Shown here piece by piece: positions 9,074 through 19,451 of a DNA stretch of 64,000 bases. This DNA comes from Frankiales bacterium (GTDB taxonomy: Bacteria; Actinomycetota; Actinomycetes; S36-B12; CAIYMF01), in contig WGLY01000009.1 in assembly GCA_016125335.1 (NCBI GenBank), positions 1 to 64,000 of the forward strand. The letters are read 5' to 3'. Numbering within the stretch: the stretch's first letter is position 1; every line of letters starts with the position of its first letter. A program made the translations under genes and the position numbers. The notes beneath the pieces were generated by a model that was not told where the DNA came from, made no database searches, and saw nothing but the letters and a program-made list of their open reading frames with translations.

Positions 9074-10275
9074 GTCCTCACCCCCAGGTGCACCCGCGGC
9101 ACGCGCGGACCGATGCGCGTGACGATCTCGTACCCGATGGTGCCGCACGCACGGGCCCAGTCGTCGGCCGAGGGACCGTCGGCGCCGAAGAGCACGACCT
9201 CGTAGCCGGCGCGCACGTCGTCCTCGCCGACGTCGACCACCAGCTGGTCCATGCAGACGCGGCCGGCCACCGTGCGGTCGGACCCGGCCACGCGCAGCGG
9301 GCCGGCGTTGCTGCCCGCGCGCGGCACGCCGTCGGCGTAGCCGAGCGGCACGAGCGCGAGGGTCGTCTCTGCCGAGGTCGTGTAGATGTGCCCGTAGGAC
9401 ACCCCGGACCCGGCCGGGACGCGCTTGGCCGCGGCGAGCCGGGCCCGCAGCGACATCACCGGGCGCAGCCCGAGCGCCGGGCCGGACCCGACCCCCTCGC
9501 CGGGCGAGAGCCCGTACATCGCGATGCCCAGGCGGACCAGGTCGTAGCGGGCAGCAGGCACGGCCAGCGCCGCGGCCGAGTTGGCGAGGTGGCGCACCCG
9601 GGGCCGCAGCCCCGCGCCCGCGGCCAGCTCCAGCGCCCGCTCGAACGCGGCCACCTGCCGGGCCACCGAGGGGTGGTCCGGCTCGTCGGCGCAGGCGAGG
9701 TGCGACCAGACCCCCACCACCTCCACCGCGCCCGCGACCTCGGCGGCGCGCGCCGCCGACACGAGGGCCGGCCAGTCGGCCGCCGTGGCGCCGTTGCGCG
9801 AGAGCCCGGTGTCGGCCTCGAGGTGCAGCCGTGCGCGCCGGCCCGTGGCTGCCGCGGCCGCCACGACCTCCTCGAGCGCCCACAGGGCGGGCACCGACAC
9901 GTCGACGTCGTGCTCGAGGCAGGCCGCCCACGGCGAGCCCGGCACGCCGAGCCAGGCCAGCACCGGCCCCTCGACCCCGGCCGCGCGCAGCGCCAGGGCC
10001 TCCTCCGGCAGGGCCACGCCCAGCCACGTGGCGCCGGCCTCCCGCGCGGCCCGCGCGCAGGGCACCAGCCCGTGGCCGTAGGCGTCGGCCTTCACCACGG
10101 CGAGCACGTCGACGCCGGCCCGCGCGCGGACGGTGGCCACGTTGTGGCGCAGGGCGTCGAGGTCGACGGCGGCCACGGCCCCGCGGGCCAGGGCCGCCGG
10201 GGTCCAGGCGCCGGCGTAGGGCGGGGCCGGGGCCGCCACGGCGGGCCCGGCGGTCGCCTCCTCGCGTCCGCTCAC
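9070..10275 (-). CDS. alr: Alanine racemase
   Basis: A 401-residue fold-III PLP enzyme that interconverts L- and D-alanine for peptidoglycan. The PLP lysine lies in VLAVVKADAYGHG, the second catalytic base tyrosine in GSGVSYGHIYTT, and the C-terminal barrel in GRVCMDQLVVDVG. The N-terminus has about 30 extra residues rich in alanine and proline before AAVDLDALRHN. It is read together with nnr (45-bp gap) and the hydrolase (overlap), within the wall-precursor part of the glmM-tsaD run. Confidence 0.96.
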   Translation of the reverse strand: MSGREEATAGPAVAAPAPPYAGAWTPAALARGAVAAVDLDALRHNVATVRARAGVDVLAVVKADAYGHGLVPCARAAREAGATWLGVALPEEALALRAAGVEGPVLAWLGVPGSPWAACLEHDVDVSVPALWALEEVVAAAAATGRRARLHLEADTGLSRNGATAADWPALVSAARAAEVAGAVEVVGVWSHLACADEPDHPSVARQVAAFERALELAAGAGLRPRVRHLANSAAALAVPAARYDLVRLGIAMYGLSPGEGVGSGPALGLRPVMSLRARLAAAKRVPAGSGVSYGHIYTTSAETTLALVPLGYADGVPRAGSNAGPLRVAGSDRTVAGRVCMDQLVVDVGEDDVRAGYEVVLFGADGPSADDWARACGTIGYEIVTRIGPRVPRVHLGVRT

Positions 10276-10320
10276 CTGTCCAGTCTGTCCTACGGCGTCC
10301 CGCGGGGCCGGGCGGGCGGC

Positions 10321-11874
10321 TCAGGCCCCCGCGGGCCGGGCCGCACGCAGCCGGGCCACCGCCTCGGGCAGGGCGGCGGCGACGTCGGGCGAGGCGACCG
10401 GGCGACCGCCGCGGGCGGCCAGGGCACCGGCCAGACCGTGCACGTGCGCCGCCGCGCCGGCGACCCGGGCCGCCGAGGCCGGGTCCACCTGTCCCCGCGC
10501 CTGCACGCCGGCGAGCAGCGAGCCCAGCACGCCGGCCAGCACGTCGCCGGTGCCGGCCGTGGCCAGCTCCGGCGGGGCGGCCACCGCCACGTACGAAGGG
10601 CCGTCCGGCGCCACCACGACCGTGGCGGAGCCCTTGAGCAGCACCACCGCGCGGTAGGCGTCCGCCACCTCGCGGGCGGCGGCGAGGCGGTCCGGGCCCA
10701 CCCGGCCCCCGGCCAGCCGGGCCAGCTCGCCGTCGTGCGGCGTGAGCACCGTGACGCCGGGCCGCGAGATCACCGCGGCGCGCACCTCGGCGTCCTCGGC
10801 GAGCAGGGTCAGCGCGTCGGCGTCGAGCACCAGCGGCGTCGGGGGCGCCGCGGCGTCGAGGATCGCCAGCCGCGCGTCCTCGTCCGTGCCGCGCCCGCAG
10901 CCCACGACCCAGCACTGCGCGCGGCCCGCCACGCCCACCCGGCCGGGCTTGGCGACGACGTCGGGCCAGGCGCGGACGACCTCGGCGTGGGCCGGCCCGC
11001 TGTAGCGGACGTAGCCGGCGGTGCCGTGGCGCGCGCCGGCCGTGGACAGGATGGCCGCGCCGGGGTAGCGCTCGGAGCCGGTGGAGAGCCCGACGACGCC
11101 GCGGGTGTACTTGTCGTCGCCGGCACCGGGACGGGCGAGGACCGAGGCGGCCAGCTCGTCGTCGACGAGCACGAGCGTGCGCGCGGGGTCGAGGCCGCCG
11201 AGGTCGAGCCCGATGTCGACCACCTCGAGGTCGCCGGACAGTCGCGCGCCCTCCCCCACCAGCAGCCCGGGCTTGAGCGCGCCCATGACCACCGTGCGGT
11301 CCGCGCGCACCGCGCGGTCGGCGTCCTCCACCACGCCGGTGTCGGCGTCGACGCCGCTGGGCAGGTCGACGGCGAGCACGGACGCGTCGGTCTCGCGCGC
11401 CACAGCCGCCAGCGTGGCGGCCGGCTCGCGCAGCGCACCGCGCCCGCCGATCCCGAGGACCCCGTCCACCACCAGGTCGGCCGCCGCCACAAGCTCGGCC
11501 GCGGCGACGAGGTCGCCGTCCACGACGTGCAGCCGGCCGCCCGCGCGGCGCAGCGCGTCGGCACCGGCCTCGTGGTGCCGGTCCGCCACCAGCAGGGCGT
11601 CCACACGGGCGCCGCGCGTGGCCAGCCGGGCACCGGCGTGGAGAGCGTCGCCGCCGTTGTCGCCGGCGCCCACCAGGAGCACCACCCGCGCGCCGGTGAC
11701 GCGCCCGAGCAGGTCGCGCAGCATCTGGCCGGCGGACACGGCCACCGCGGTGGCGGCGCGGGCCATGAGCGTGCCCTCGGGGAGGCGGGCCATCGCCTCG
11801 GCCTCCACGCGGCGCACCGTCTCGACGTCGAGGGCGACCGTGGCGGGCCGCGGCGCGGTCGTGGTCGGGCTCAT
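10321..11874 (-). CDS. nnr: Bifunctional NAD(P)H-hydrate epimerase / ADP-dependent NAD(P)H-hydrate dehydratase
   Basis: A 517-residue fusion that repairs hydrated NADH and NADPH. The N-terminal YjeF_N epimerase domain (about residues 1-220) contains [18 protein letters not shown] and [12 protein letters not shown]. The C-terminal ribokinase-like dehydratase domain (about 225-505) contains [12 protein letters not shown] and the nucleotide-site [16 protein letters not shown]. Both halves look intact. Its ATG overlaps the acpS stop by four bases. The acpS-nnr-alr order is a standard actinobacterial arrangement. Confidence 0.95.
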   Translation of the reverse strand: MSPTTTAPRPATVALDVETVRRVEAEAMARLPEGTLMARAATAVAVSAGQMLRDLLGRVTGARVVLLVGAGDNGGDALHAGARLATRGARVDALLVADRHHEAGADALRRAGGRLHVVDGDLVAAAELVAAADLVVDGVLGIGGRGALREPAATLAAVARETDASVLAVDLPSGVDADTGVVEDADRAVRADRTVVMGALKPGLLVGEGARLSGDLEVVDIGLDLGGLDPARTLVLVDDELAASVLARPGAGDDKYTRGVVGLSTGSERYPGAAILSTAGARHGTAGYVRYSGPAHAEVVRAWPDVVAKPGRVGVAGRAQCWVVGCGRGTDEDARLAILDAAAPPTPLVLDADALTLLAEDAEVRAAVISRPGVTVLTPHDGELARLAGGRVGPDRLAAAREVADAYRAVVLLKGSATVVVAPDGPSYVAVAAPPELATAGTGDVLAGVLGSLLAGVQARGQVDPASAARVAGAAAHVHGLAGALAARGGRPVASPDVAAALPEAVARLRAARPAGA

Positions 11875-12242
11875 GCCCGCTCCGCCACGACGTAGGCGAC
11901 GGCGAGGTCGCCGTCGTGGCTCAGCGACAGGTGCCAGCGGTCGATCCCCTGCTCCTGCGCCGCGGCGAGGACCGTGCCCTGGAGCTCGAGCCAGGGGCGG
12001 CCGTCGTCGGCCGCCACCACCTCGCAGTCGTGCCAGCGCAGCCCGTACGGGGCGCCCAGCGCCTTGGCGACGGCCTCCTTGGCGGCGAACCGCGCGGCCA
12101 GCGACGAGGGCGGCCGCGGGTGGCCCTGCTCGCCGGTGCGCTCGTGCTCGGTGAACAGCCGGTCGAGCATCGAGGGCGTGCGGCGCAGCGTCTCGGCGAA
12201 CCGGGACACGCTCACGACGTCCGCGCCGATGCCGATGATCAC
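11871..12242 (-). CDS. acpS: Holo-[acyl-carrier-protein] synthase
   Basis: A 123-residue AcpS-type phosphopantetheinyl transferase that activates the acyl carrier protein from coenzyme A. The two signature motifs are present: [12 protein letters not shown] with the magnesium aspartate, and [13 protein letters not shown]. The C-terminal strand [18 protein letters not shown] completes the fold. It starts at GTG 12242 and lies 42 bp after glmS. Confidence 0.96.
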   Translation of the reverse strand: MIIGIGADVVSVSRFAETLRRTPSMLDRLFTEHERTGEQGHPRPPSSLAARFAAKEAVAKALGAPYGLRWHDCEVVAADDGRPWLELQGTVLAAAQEQGIDRWHLSLSHDGDLAVAYVVAERA

Positions 12243-12284
12243 GCCGTCAGCCTGCCACCCCGGGGACGCGCACGGCGGGCCGGA

Positions 12285-14135
12285 TCACTCGACCGTGACG
12301 GACTTGGCCAGGTTGCGGGGCTGGTCGACGTCGTGGCCCTTCGCCGCCGCCATCGCCGCGGCGAACACCTGGAGCGGCACCGTGGCCACGAGCGGCTGCA
12401 GGAGGGTGGGGCAGGCCGGGATGCGCACGAGGTGGTCGGCGTAGGGCACGACGGCCTCGTCGCCCTCCTCCGCGATGACGATCGTGCGGGCGCCGCGGGC
12501 CCGCACCTCCTGGATGTTCGACACGATCTTCTCGTGCAGCACGCTGCGCCCGGCGGGCGAGGGCGTCACCACGATGACCGGGACGCCCTCCTCGAGCAGC
12601 GCGATCGGGCCGTGCTTGAGCTCGCCGGCGGCGAAGCCCTCGGCGTGCATGTACGCGAGCTCCTTGAGCTTGAGCGCGCCCTCGAGCGCGACCGGGTACC
12701 CGACGTGCCGGCCGATGAACAGCACCGAGCGGACGTCCTTGAGGTCGTCGGCGAGCTGCTTCATCTCCTCGCTGGTGTCGAGCACGAGGTCGATCTTCTG
12801 CGGCATGTCGGCCAGGTCGCGGACCACCGCGGCGATCTCGTCGCCGAACTTGTCGCCGCGCACCTGGGCGATGTAGAGCGCTACGAGGTAGGTCGCCACC
12901 AGCTGCGTGAGGAACGCCTTGGTGGAGGCGACGGCGACCTCGGGTCCGGCGTGCGTGTAGAGGACGGCGTCGCTCTCGCGCGGGATGGTGGACCCCTGCG
13001 TGTTGCAGATGGCCAGCACCCGCGCACCCTGCTCGCGCGCGTAGCGCAGCGCCATGAGCGTGTCCATGGTTTCGCCGGACTGCGAGATCGCGACCACGAG
13101 CGTGCGCGGGCCGACGACGGGGTCGCGGTAGCGGAACTCGCTGGCCAGCTCCACCTCGCACGGCACGCGGGTCCAGTGCTCCAGCGCGTACTTGGCCACC
13201 ATCCCCGCGTGGTAGGCCGTGCCGCAGGCGATCACGACCACCTTGTCGACGTCGCGCAGCTCCGACTCGGTCAGCCGCATCTCGTCGAGCTTGAGCGAGC
13301 CCGAGGCGTCGACGCGGCCCAGCAGGGTGTCCGCCACGGCCTTGGGCTGCTCGAGGATCTCCTTGGCCATGAAGGTCTCGTAGCCGCCCTTCTCGGCGGC
13401 CGACGCGTCCCACGTCACCTCGTACTCGGTGACGTCGGCGGCGGCGCCGTCGAAGTCGGTGATCACGACGCCGTCGCGGGTGAGCTCGACGACCTGGTCC
13501 TGGCCGAGCTCGACGGCCTGACGCGTGTGCGCCACGAAGGCCGCGACGTCGGAGGCCAGGAAGTTCTCGCCGTCGCCGCGGCCCACCACCAGGGGGCTGT
13601 TGCGCCGGGCGCCCACGACGACGTCGGGGACGTCGGAGTGCACGGCCACGAGGGTGAACGCGCCGGACAGCCGGCGGCACACCTGCCGCATGCCCTCGGC
13701 GAGGTCCATCCCGACCGTGGGGAGCACCTCCGCGAGCAGGTGGGCGACCACCTCGGTGTCGGTCTCCGAGCGCAGCGTGACGCCACGGGCCGCGAGCTCG
13801 TCGCGCAGCTCGGCGAAGTTCTCGATGATGCCGTTGTGGATGACGGCGACCTTGCCGTCCTGGCTCACGTGCGGGTGGGCGTTGGCGTCCGTGGGGCCGC
13901 CGTGGGTGGCCCACCGGGTGTGGCCGATGCCGATGGTCGACTGCGGCAGGGGGTCCGACCCGAGCAGCGACTCGAGGTTGGCCAGCTTGCCGGCCTTCTT
14001 CCGCGTGTCGAGCTCGCCGTCGGCCACGACGGCCACGCCGGCGGAGTCGTAGCCCCGGTACTCGAGCCGGCGCAGGCCGTCGACGACGACCTGCAGGGCC
14101 TGCTTCTCACCGACGTACCCGACGATTCCGCACAT
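12285..14135 (-). CDS. glmS: Glutamine--fructose-6-phosphate aminotransferase (isomerizing)
   Basis: A 616-residue enzyme making glucosamine-6-phosphate, the first step to UDP-GlcNAc. After the initiator methionine, the catalytic cysteine opens CGIVGYVGEKQALQV. The N-terminal glutaminase domain (to about residue 230) shows GHTRWATHG and HNGIIENF; two SIS sugar-isomerase domains follow, with ISQSGETMDTL and the C-terminal ending PRNLAKSVTVE. There is no Shine-Dalgarno sequence before the ATG; a TACCCT box ends seven bases upstream, suggesting a leaderless message. No sign of a glmS ribozyme was seen in the 64-bp gap to glmM. Confidence 0.97.
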   Translation of the reverse strand: MCGIVGYVGEKQALQVVVDGLRRLEYRGYDSAGVAVVADGELDTRKKAGKLANLESLLGSDPLPQSTIGIGHTRWATHGGPTDANAHPHVSQDGKVAVIHNGIIENFAELRDELAARGVTLRSETDTEVVAHLLAEVLPTVGMDLAEGMRQVCRRLSGAFTLVAVHSDVPDVVVGARRNSPLVVGRGDGENFLASDVAAFVAHTRQAVELGQDQVVELTRDGVVITDFDGAAADVTEYEVTWDASAAEKGGYETFMAKEILEQPKAVADTLLGRVDASGSLKLDEMRLTESELRDVDKVVVIACGTAYHAGMVAKYALEHWTRVPCEVELASEFRYRDPVVGPRTLVVAISQSGETMDTLMALRYAREQGARVLAICNTQGSTIPRESDAVLYTHAGPEVAVASTKAFLTQLVATYLVALYIAQVRGDKFGDEIAAVVRDLADMPQKIDLVLDTSEEMKQLADDLKDVRSVLFIGRHVGYPVALEGALKLKELAYMHAEGFAAGELKHGPIALLEEGVPVIVVTPSPAGRSVLHEKIVSNIQEVRARGARTIVIAEEGDEAVVPYADHLVRIPACPTLLQPLVATVPLQVFAAAMAAAKGHDVDQPRNLAKSVTVE

Positions 14136-14142
14136 GCGGCCC

Positions 14143-14148
14143 AGGGTA
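14143..14148 (-). promoter_or_regulatory. Candidate -10 box of a leaderless glmS transcript
   Basis: TACCCT on the minus strand, seven bases before the glmS ATG, matches TAnnnT. The bases between it and the ATG (GGGCCGC) hold no ribosome-binding site. No good -35 is visible 16-19 bp upstream. Read-through from glmM is the alternative. Confidence 0.35.
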
Positions 14149-14199
14149 TCCCGCGCGGCCCGTCCGCCCGTGCGGCCAGAGCGTCCGGTGAGGCCCCGC

Positions 14200-15549
14200 T
14201 CAGCCGAGCGAGGAGCGCACGACGTCGGCCAGCGCGTGGGCCACGGACGCGGCCTGGTCGGCCGTGGCGGCCTCCACCATCACGCGCACCACGGGCTCGG
14301 TGCCTGAGGGGCGCAGCAGCACCCGCCCGGTGCGGCCGAGCTCGGCCTCGGCCGCGGCCACGGCGTCGAGCAGGGCCGGCTCGCTGGCGACCCGCGTGCG
14401 GTCGACGCCGGTGACGTTGACCAGCACCTGGGGCAGCTTGCGCACCACGCCGGCCAGGTCGCGCAGCGGGACGCCGGTCTCGGCGACCCGGGCCAGCAGG
14501 TGCAGGGAGGTCAGCACGCCGTCGCCGGTCGTCGCGTGGTCGGCCAGGATCACGTGGCCGCTCTGCTCGCCGCCCAGCACGAACCCGCCCGCCCGCATGG
14601 CCTCGAGCACGTAGCGGTCGCCCACCGCGGTCTCGACCACGGTGAGGCCGGACTCCTGCGCCGCGAGCCGGAAGCCGAGGTTGGCCATCACGGTCGACAC
14701 CACCGTGTCGTGCGCGAGCGTGCCGCGCTCGCGCATCGCGATGCCGAGGACCGCCAGCACGTGGTCGCCGTCCACGACGTCGCCGGTGGCGTCCACGGCC
14801 AGGCAGCGGTCGGCGTCCCCGTCGAAGGCGACGCCGGCGTCGGCGCGGTGCGCCACCACGGCCGCCTGGAGGTCCGCGAGGTGGGTCGAGCCGCAGTCCT
14901 GGTTGATGTTGAGCCCGTCGGGCTCGGTGTGGATCTCCACGACGGTGGCACCCGCCCGGCGCAGCGCCAGCGGCCCGACGTGCGAGGCGGCGCCGTTGGC
15001 GCCGTCCACCACCACCGTGAGCCCGTCGAGCCGGTGCGGCAGCGTCGCGAGCAGGTGCTCGAGGTAGATCTCGGCACCCTCCTCGTGCAGGCTCACCCGT
15101 CCGACGCCCGCCCCGGTGGGCCGGGTCCACTCCTCGCGCAGGTGCGCCTCGATCGCGTCCTCGAGCTCGTCGCGCAGCTTGTGCCCGCCCCGGGCGAGGA
15201 ACTTGATGCCGTTGTCGGGCATGGGGTTGTGCGACGCCGAGAGCATCACGCCGAGGTCCGCGTCGAGCGCGGCGGTCAGGTGCGCCACGGCAGGCGTGGG
15301 CAGCACGCCCACGCGCCAGACGTCGACGCCCGCGCTGAGCAGGCCCGCGACCACGGCCGCCTCGAGGAACTCGCCGCTGGCCCGGGTGTCGCGCCCCACC
15401 ACCGCGACCGGGCGGCCCTCGTGGGCCGCGAAGACCCCCGCGTCGCCCAGCACGTGGGCGGCGCCCACGGCGAGGTCGAGCGCGAGCTCGGCGGTGAGGT
15501 CGGCGTTGGCCAGGCCACGGACTCCGTCGGTCCCGAACAGACGCCCCAC
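14200..15549 (-). CDS. glmM: Phosphoglucosamine mutase
   Basis: A 449-residue alpha-D-phosphohexomutase converting glucosamine-6-phosphate to glucosamine-1-phosphate. The start GTG at 15549 gives the standard N-terminus [19 protein letters not shown] and has GGGGAG upstream. The phosphoserine loop is [18 protein letters not shown], the magnesium loop [13 protein letters not shown], and the phosphate-binding C-terminal loop [14 protein letters not shown]. It directly precedes glmS, the preceding pathway step. A 16-base palindrome (15574-15589) lies in its leader. Confidence 0.97.
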   Translation of the reverse strand: MGRLFGTDGVRGLANADLTAELALDLAVGAAHVLGDAGVFAAHEGRPVAVVGRDTRASGEFLEAAVVAGLLSAGVDVWRVGVLPTPAVAHLTAALDADLGVMLSASHNPMPDNGIKFLARGGHKLRDELEDAIEAHLREEWTRPTGAGVGRVSLHEEGAEIYLEHLLATLPHRLDGLTVVVDGANGAASHVGPLALRRAGATVVEIHTEPDGLNINQDCGSTHLADLQAAVVAHRADAGVAFDGDADRCLAVDATGDVVDGDHVLAVLGIAMRERGTLAHDTVVSTVMANLGFRLAAQESGLTVVETAVGDRYVLEAMRAGGFVLGGEQSGHVILADHATTGDGVLTSLHLLARVAETGVPLRDLAGVVRKLPQVLVNVTGVDRTRVASEPALLDAVAAAEAELGRTGRVLLRPSGTEPVVRVMVEAATADQAASVAHALADVVRSSLG

Positions 15550-15606
15550 GGACGCTCCCCGTTCACGGCTCGGGCCCCGTCGACGGGGCGTGGACGATCG
15601 GTGACG

Positions 15607-15643
15607 CACCGATGCCCCGGAGCGTAGCCCCGGGGCATCGGTG
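15607..15643 (-). terminator. Terminator after rpsI
   Basis: CACCGATGCCCCGG (15607-15620) and CCGGGGCATCGGTG (15630-15643) form a perfect 14-bp stem with a 9-base loop, about 48 bases after the rpsI stop. It has no U tract, as usual in G+C-rich actinobacteria. It separates the rplM-rpsI unit from glmM. Confidence 0.75.
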
Positions 15644-15690
15644 AACGGTCGACCAGCGGCGCGCGCCTGCTGTCCGAGCCTGCGGCTCGG

Positions 15691-16194
<504 letters not shown>

Positions 16195-16232
16195 GCCACG
16201 GTTCCTTTCGCTCTGGGGGATTCTCGTGGCGC

Positions 16233-16676
16233 TTACTGCGCGACCTGGGAGATCTCGAACGGCTGCGGCTGCTGCGCGCCGTGGGGGTGCTCCGGGCCGG
16301 CGTAGACCTTGAGCTTCTTGATGACCTGACGGCCCAGCTTGTTGTGCGGGAGCATGCCCTTCACGGCCTTCTCCACCGCGCGGCGGGGGTTGGTCTCAAG
16401 CAGCTCGGTGTAGCTCGTGGCGCGCAGGCCGCCCGGATAGCCGGAGTGGCGGTAGTCGAGCTTCTGCTGCTTCTTGGAGCCGGTCAGGGCGACCTTGTCC
16501 GCGTTCACGATGATCACGAAGTCGCCCGTGTCGACGTGCGGGGCGAACGTGGGCTTGTGCTTGCCGCGCAGCAGCGTCGCCGCCTGCGTGGCGAGGCGGC
16601 CGAGCACGACGTCGGTCGCATCGATGACGTGCCACTGGCGCTCGACGTCGCCGGGCCTGGGGGTGTACGTGCGCAT
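16233..16676 (-). CDS. rplM: 50S ribosomal protein L13
   Basis: A 147-residue L13 of normal length, starting [19 protein letters not shown] at ATG 16676. The conserved [15 protein letters not shown] and [12 protein letters not shown] are present. L13 is an early-assembly protein of the large subunit. It is the first gene of the rplM-rpsI operon, downstream of a candidate promoter at 16829-16858. Confidence 0.97.
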   Translation of the reverse strand: MRTYTPRPGDVERQWHVIDATDVVLGRLATQAATLLRGKHKPTFAPHVDTGDFVIIVNADKVALTGSKKQQKLDYRHSGYPGGLRATSYTELLETNPRRAVEKAVKGMLPHNKLGRQVIKKLKVYAGPEHPHGAQQPQPFEISQVAQ

Positions 16677-16828
16677 GACGCCGCACCTGTTCTCTCGCTC
16701 GTCGGGACCTGGACTCTGCACGACGCGGCCCCGCGGGCGGGACCGGGTCGCCGTACTGGGCGCCATCCCTGACGCCCAGGCCGCGCCGGCCTCCCGCGGG
16801 AGCGGGTTGCTGGGCACAGCGGCGTCCC

Positions 16829-16858
16829 AGGGTACCGGGGCCCGGCGAGCCCCTCCAA
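16829..16858 (-). promoter_or_regulatory. Candidate promoter of rplM-rpsI
   Basis: On the minus strand TTGGAG (16853-16858) and TACCCT (16829-16834) are 18 bp apart. Both hexamers resemble those of the other ribosomal and tRNA promoters in this window. The implied leader is about 145 bases. Confidence 0.55.
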
Positions 16859-16878
16859 ATCCGCGGACGGGCGCCCGA

Positions 16879-18558
16879 TCAGGCCCGGACCGGCCGGGTC
16901 TCGTCCCAGACCGGCTCGGACACCTCACGCACGGTGCCGTCGGCGCCGAACACGACGTAGCGGTCGAAGCCGCGGGCGAACCACCGGTCGTGGGTGACCG
17001 CCACGACCGTGCCCTCGAAGGCCGAGAGCCCCTCCTCGAGCGCCTCGGCGCTGGCCAGGTCGAGGTTGTCCGTGGGCTCGTCGAGCAGGAGCAGGGTGGC
17101 CCCGGACAGCTCGAGCAGCAGGATCTGGAACCGCGCCTGCTGGCCGCCGGAGAGCGACTCGAAGGTCTGCTCCGCGGCGTGGGCGAGCTCGTAGCGGTCC
17201 AGCCGGCGGGCCGCCGCCTCCCGTCCCATCCCGTCGCGGTGGGCGTCGCCGCGGTGGAGCACCTCCAGCAGGGTGCGCCCCACCAGCTCGGGGTGCTCGT
17301 GGGTCTGGGCGAACCAGCCCGGCCGCACGCGGGCCCCGAGCCGGGCCACGCCGGTGTGCGCCACCGGGGCCACCGGGACGTCGCCGACCGGCCGGTGCTC
17401 GACGTCGGGGTCCGAGCCCCCCGCCGCCAGCAGGCGCAGGAAGTGCGACTTGCCCGAGCCGTTGGCGCCGAGCACCGCGAGCCGCTCGCCGAACCACACC
17501 TCGAGGTCGAAGGGACGCATCAGGCCGGTGAGCTCCAGCGACTCGCACACCACGGCGCGCTTGCCGGTGCGCCCGCCCGTCAGGCGCATCCGCACGTTCT
17601 GCTCGCGCGCCACCTCCTGCGGCGGACCGGCCTCCTCGAACTTGGCCAGCCGCGTCTTCGCGGCCTGGTAGCGCGAGGCCAGCCCGTCGTTGTAGGCCGC
17701 CTTCACCTTGTACATCTGCACGAGGTCCTTGAGCTTCTGGTGCTCCTCGTCCCAACGCCGGCGCAGCTCCTCCAGCCGCGCGAAGCGGTCGGCGCGGGCC
17801 TGGTGGTACGTCGCGAAGCCGCCACCGTGGGTCCACGCGGTGTTGCCGGCCGCACCGAGCTCGAGCGTGACCACCTGGGTGGCCGTGCGCGCCAGCAGCT
17901 CGCGGTCGTGCGAGACGTAGAGCACCGTCTTGGGCGACTCGGCGAGGCGCTGCTCGAGCCACTCCTTGCCGGGCACGTCGAGGTAGTTGTCCGGCTCGTC
18001 GAGCAGCAGCACCTCGTCCGGGCCGCGCAGCAGCGCCTCGAGCACCAGGCGCTTCTGCTCGCCGCCGGACAGCGTGCGGGTCTCGCGGTACTGCGCCCGG
18101 TCGAACGGCAGCCCGAGCGACGCCACGGTGCACACGTCCCAGAGCACCTCGGCGTCGTAGCCGCCGGCGTCGGACCAGTCCGAGATGGCATGCGCGTACT
18201 CCATCTGCGTGCGCTCGTCGTCGGTCTCCATGAGCGCGAGCTCGGCCGCGTCGAGCCGCGACGCCGCCTCGCGCACCCGCGGCGGCGCCACCGAGAGCAG
18301 CAGGTCGCGCACGGTCGACTCGTCGCGCACCTGCCCGACGAACTGGCGCATCACACCGAGGCCGCCGGAGCGGGTGATGGCGCCGTCCTGCGGGTCGAGG
18401 TCGCCGGACACCAGGCGCAGCAGCCTCGTCTTGCCGGCCCCGTTGGCGCCCACGAGCGCGACCTTGGCGCCGTCGGCGACACGGAACGTCACCTCGTCGA
18501 GCAGCACGCGCCCGTCGGGGAGCGTGTGCGTGACCTTGGCGACGTCGACGTGACCCAC
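16879..18558 (-). CDS. ABC-F family ATPase
   Basis: A 559-residue soluble protein with two ABC domains and no membrane segment. Domain 1 has Walker [14 protein letters not shown], signature [14 protein letters not shown], and Walker [13 protein letters not shown], where the usual threonine after DEP is aspartate. A charged linker around [19 protein letters not shown] resembles the P-site tRNA-interaction motif. Domain 2 has [30 protein letters not shown] and [13 protein letters not shown]. Members relieve stalled ribosomes or protect them from antibiotics; which role applies is not decidable here. The GTG start at 18558 lacks a Shine-Dalgarno sequence. Confidence 0.88.
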   Translation of the reverse strand: MGHVDVAKVTHTLPDGRVLLDEVTFRVADGAKVALVGANGAGKTRLLRLVSGDLDPQDGAITRSGGLGVMRQFVGQVRDESTVRDLLLSVAPPRVREAASRLDAAELALMETDDERTQMEYAHAISDWSDAGGYDAEVLWDVCTVASLGLPFDRAQYRETRTLSGGEQKRLVLEALLRGPDEVLLLDEPDNYLDVPGKEWLEQRLAESPKTVLYVSHDRELLARTATQVVTLELGAAGNTAWTHGGGFATYHQARADRFARLEELRRRWDEEHQKLKDLVQMYKVKAAYNDGLASRYQAAKTRLAKFEEAGPPQEVAREQNVRMRLTGGRTGKRAVVCESLELTGLMRPFDLEVWFGERLAVLGANGSGKSHFLRLLAAGGSDPDVEHRPVGDVPVAPVAHTGVARLGARVRPGWFAQTHEHPELVGRTLLEVLHRGDAHRDGMGREAAARRLDRYELAHAAEQTFESLSGGQQARFQILLLELSGATLLLLDEPTDNLDLASAEALEEGLSAFEGTVVAVTHDRWFARGFDRYVVFGADGTVREVSEPVWDETRPVRA

Positions 18559-18566
18559 GGTCGGCG

Positions 18567-18597
18567 ATTGTCCCCCGCGGCACCGGGTGGGGCGCAA
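18567..18597 (-). promoter_or_regulatory. Candidate promoter of the ABC-F gene
   Basis: On the minus strand TTGCGC (18592-18597) and GACAAT (18567-18572) are 19 bp apart. The -10 ends eight bases before the GTG start, so the message may be leaderless. The spacing is slightly long. Confidence 0.35.
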
Positions 18598-18772
18598 CGC
18601 GGTTGTGACGTACGCCCAACGGACGTTCCGGGGCGGGTTCGCGCGTCCGCTTGATTCCGCCCTCTCGACGGGCCAGCCTCGGTCCCGAGGGCCTCGCACC
18701 GGTCCTTCTGGGTCGGCTGCGGTCCTCACGCGACAGGGCACTCGGGATGCCCTGCGTCCTACGGGAGGTCCT

Positions 18773-19357
18773 ATGTCGACCGCACTCCACCAGTCCGCGG
18801 AGACCACCGTCGCTGCGGACCCGATCACCAACTCGGCGGCGCAGAGCTTCGCCGGTCTGGTGCGGATCCTGCTCGGGTTCACGTTCCTCTGGGCGTTCTT
18901 CGACAAGACCTTCGCCTGGGGCTACACCACCACCAAGGCGTGGCTGTTCGGCACCGGCGACGGCAACCCCACCGCGGGCTTCCTCAAGTTCGGCGCCAAC
19001 CCCAACGGCCCGTTCGTCGACTTCTTCAACGGACTGGCCCCCACCTCGTCCTCAGCCTTCATCAACTGGCTGTTCATGCTGGCGCTGCTCGGCGCCGGGG
19101 TGGGTCTCGTGCTGGGCATCGGCATGCGCATCTCGTGCATCGGGGCCACGATCCTGCTGCTGAGCATGTGGCTCGCCGTGGCGCCGTGGGCGAAGTACAT
19201 CGACCAGGGCGGCAGCACTGTCGCGTCGAACAACCCGCTCCTGGACGAGCACATCATCTACTCGGCCACGCTCATGCTCCTGATGTTCGCCATGGGCGGG
19301 CGCTACTGGGGCCTGGGTCGCTGGTGGGAGTCGCGCGTCCCCGCCTGGCTCGTCTAG
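18773..19357 (+). CDS. DoxX-like integral membrane protein
   Basis: A 194-residue protein with about four membrane helices: near residues 27-47, 100-120, 124-142 and 162-180. The order and the motifs VRILLGFTFLWAFFDK and FINWLFMLALLGAGVGLVLG fit the DoxX / thiosulfate:quinone oxidoreductase large-subunit group. The ATG at 18773 follows a good GGGAGG at 18763-18768. The 214-bp upstream region holds a 7-bp hairpin (18734-18754). Family members are linked to redox or sulfur metabolism; no partner subunit is next to it, so function is open. Confidence 0.75.
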   Translation: MSTALHQSAETTVAADPITNSAAQSFAGLVRILLGFTFLWAFFDKTFAWGYTTTKAWLFGTGDGNPTAGFLKFGANPNGPFVDFFNGLAPTSSSAFINWLFMLALLGAGVGLVLGIGMRISCIGATILLLSMWLAVAPWAKYIDQGGSTVASNNPLLDEHIIYSATLMLLMFAMGGRYWGLGRWWESRVPAWLV

Positions 19358-19379
19358 CCGCACCGCGTCGTCCGCCTTC

Positions 19380-19443
19380 CCGGACGGCGTGCCCCCCGTC
19401 AGCGCCGGCCCGCACCGATCGGGCCGGCGCTGACGCCGTCCGG
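19380..19443. terminator. Large bidirectional terminator between DoxX-like gene and arcC
   Basis: An inner perfect 14-bp stem, GTCAGCGCCGGCCC (19398-19411) with GGGCCGGCGCTGAC (19421-19434), is enclosed by an outer 9-bp stem, CCGGACGGC (19380-19388) with GCCGTCCGG (19435-19443). The unpaired bases are a 9-base loop and a 9-base one-sided bulge. The two flanking genes converge here. Confidence 0.75.
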
Positions 19444-19451
19444 GGCGCGGC

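Noticed and set aside
14136-14199. glmS ribozyme upstream of glmS
   Set aside because: The gap is only 64 bp and has no conserved ribozyme core; a -10 box with a leaderless start explains it better.
16879-18558. ABC-F protein as an antibiotic-resistance determinant
   Set aside because: The family also has housekeeping members; no resistance gene, leader peptide or transfer sign is next to it.
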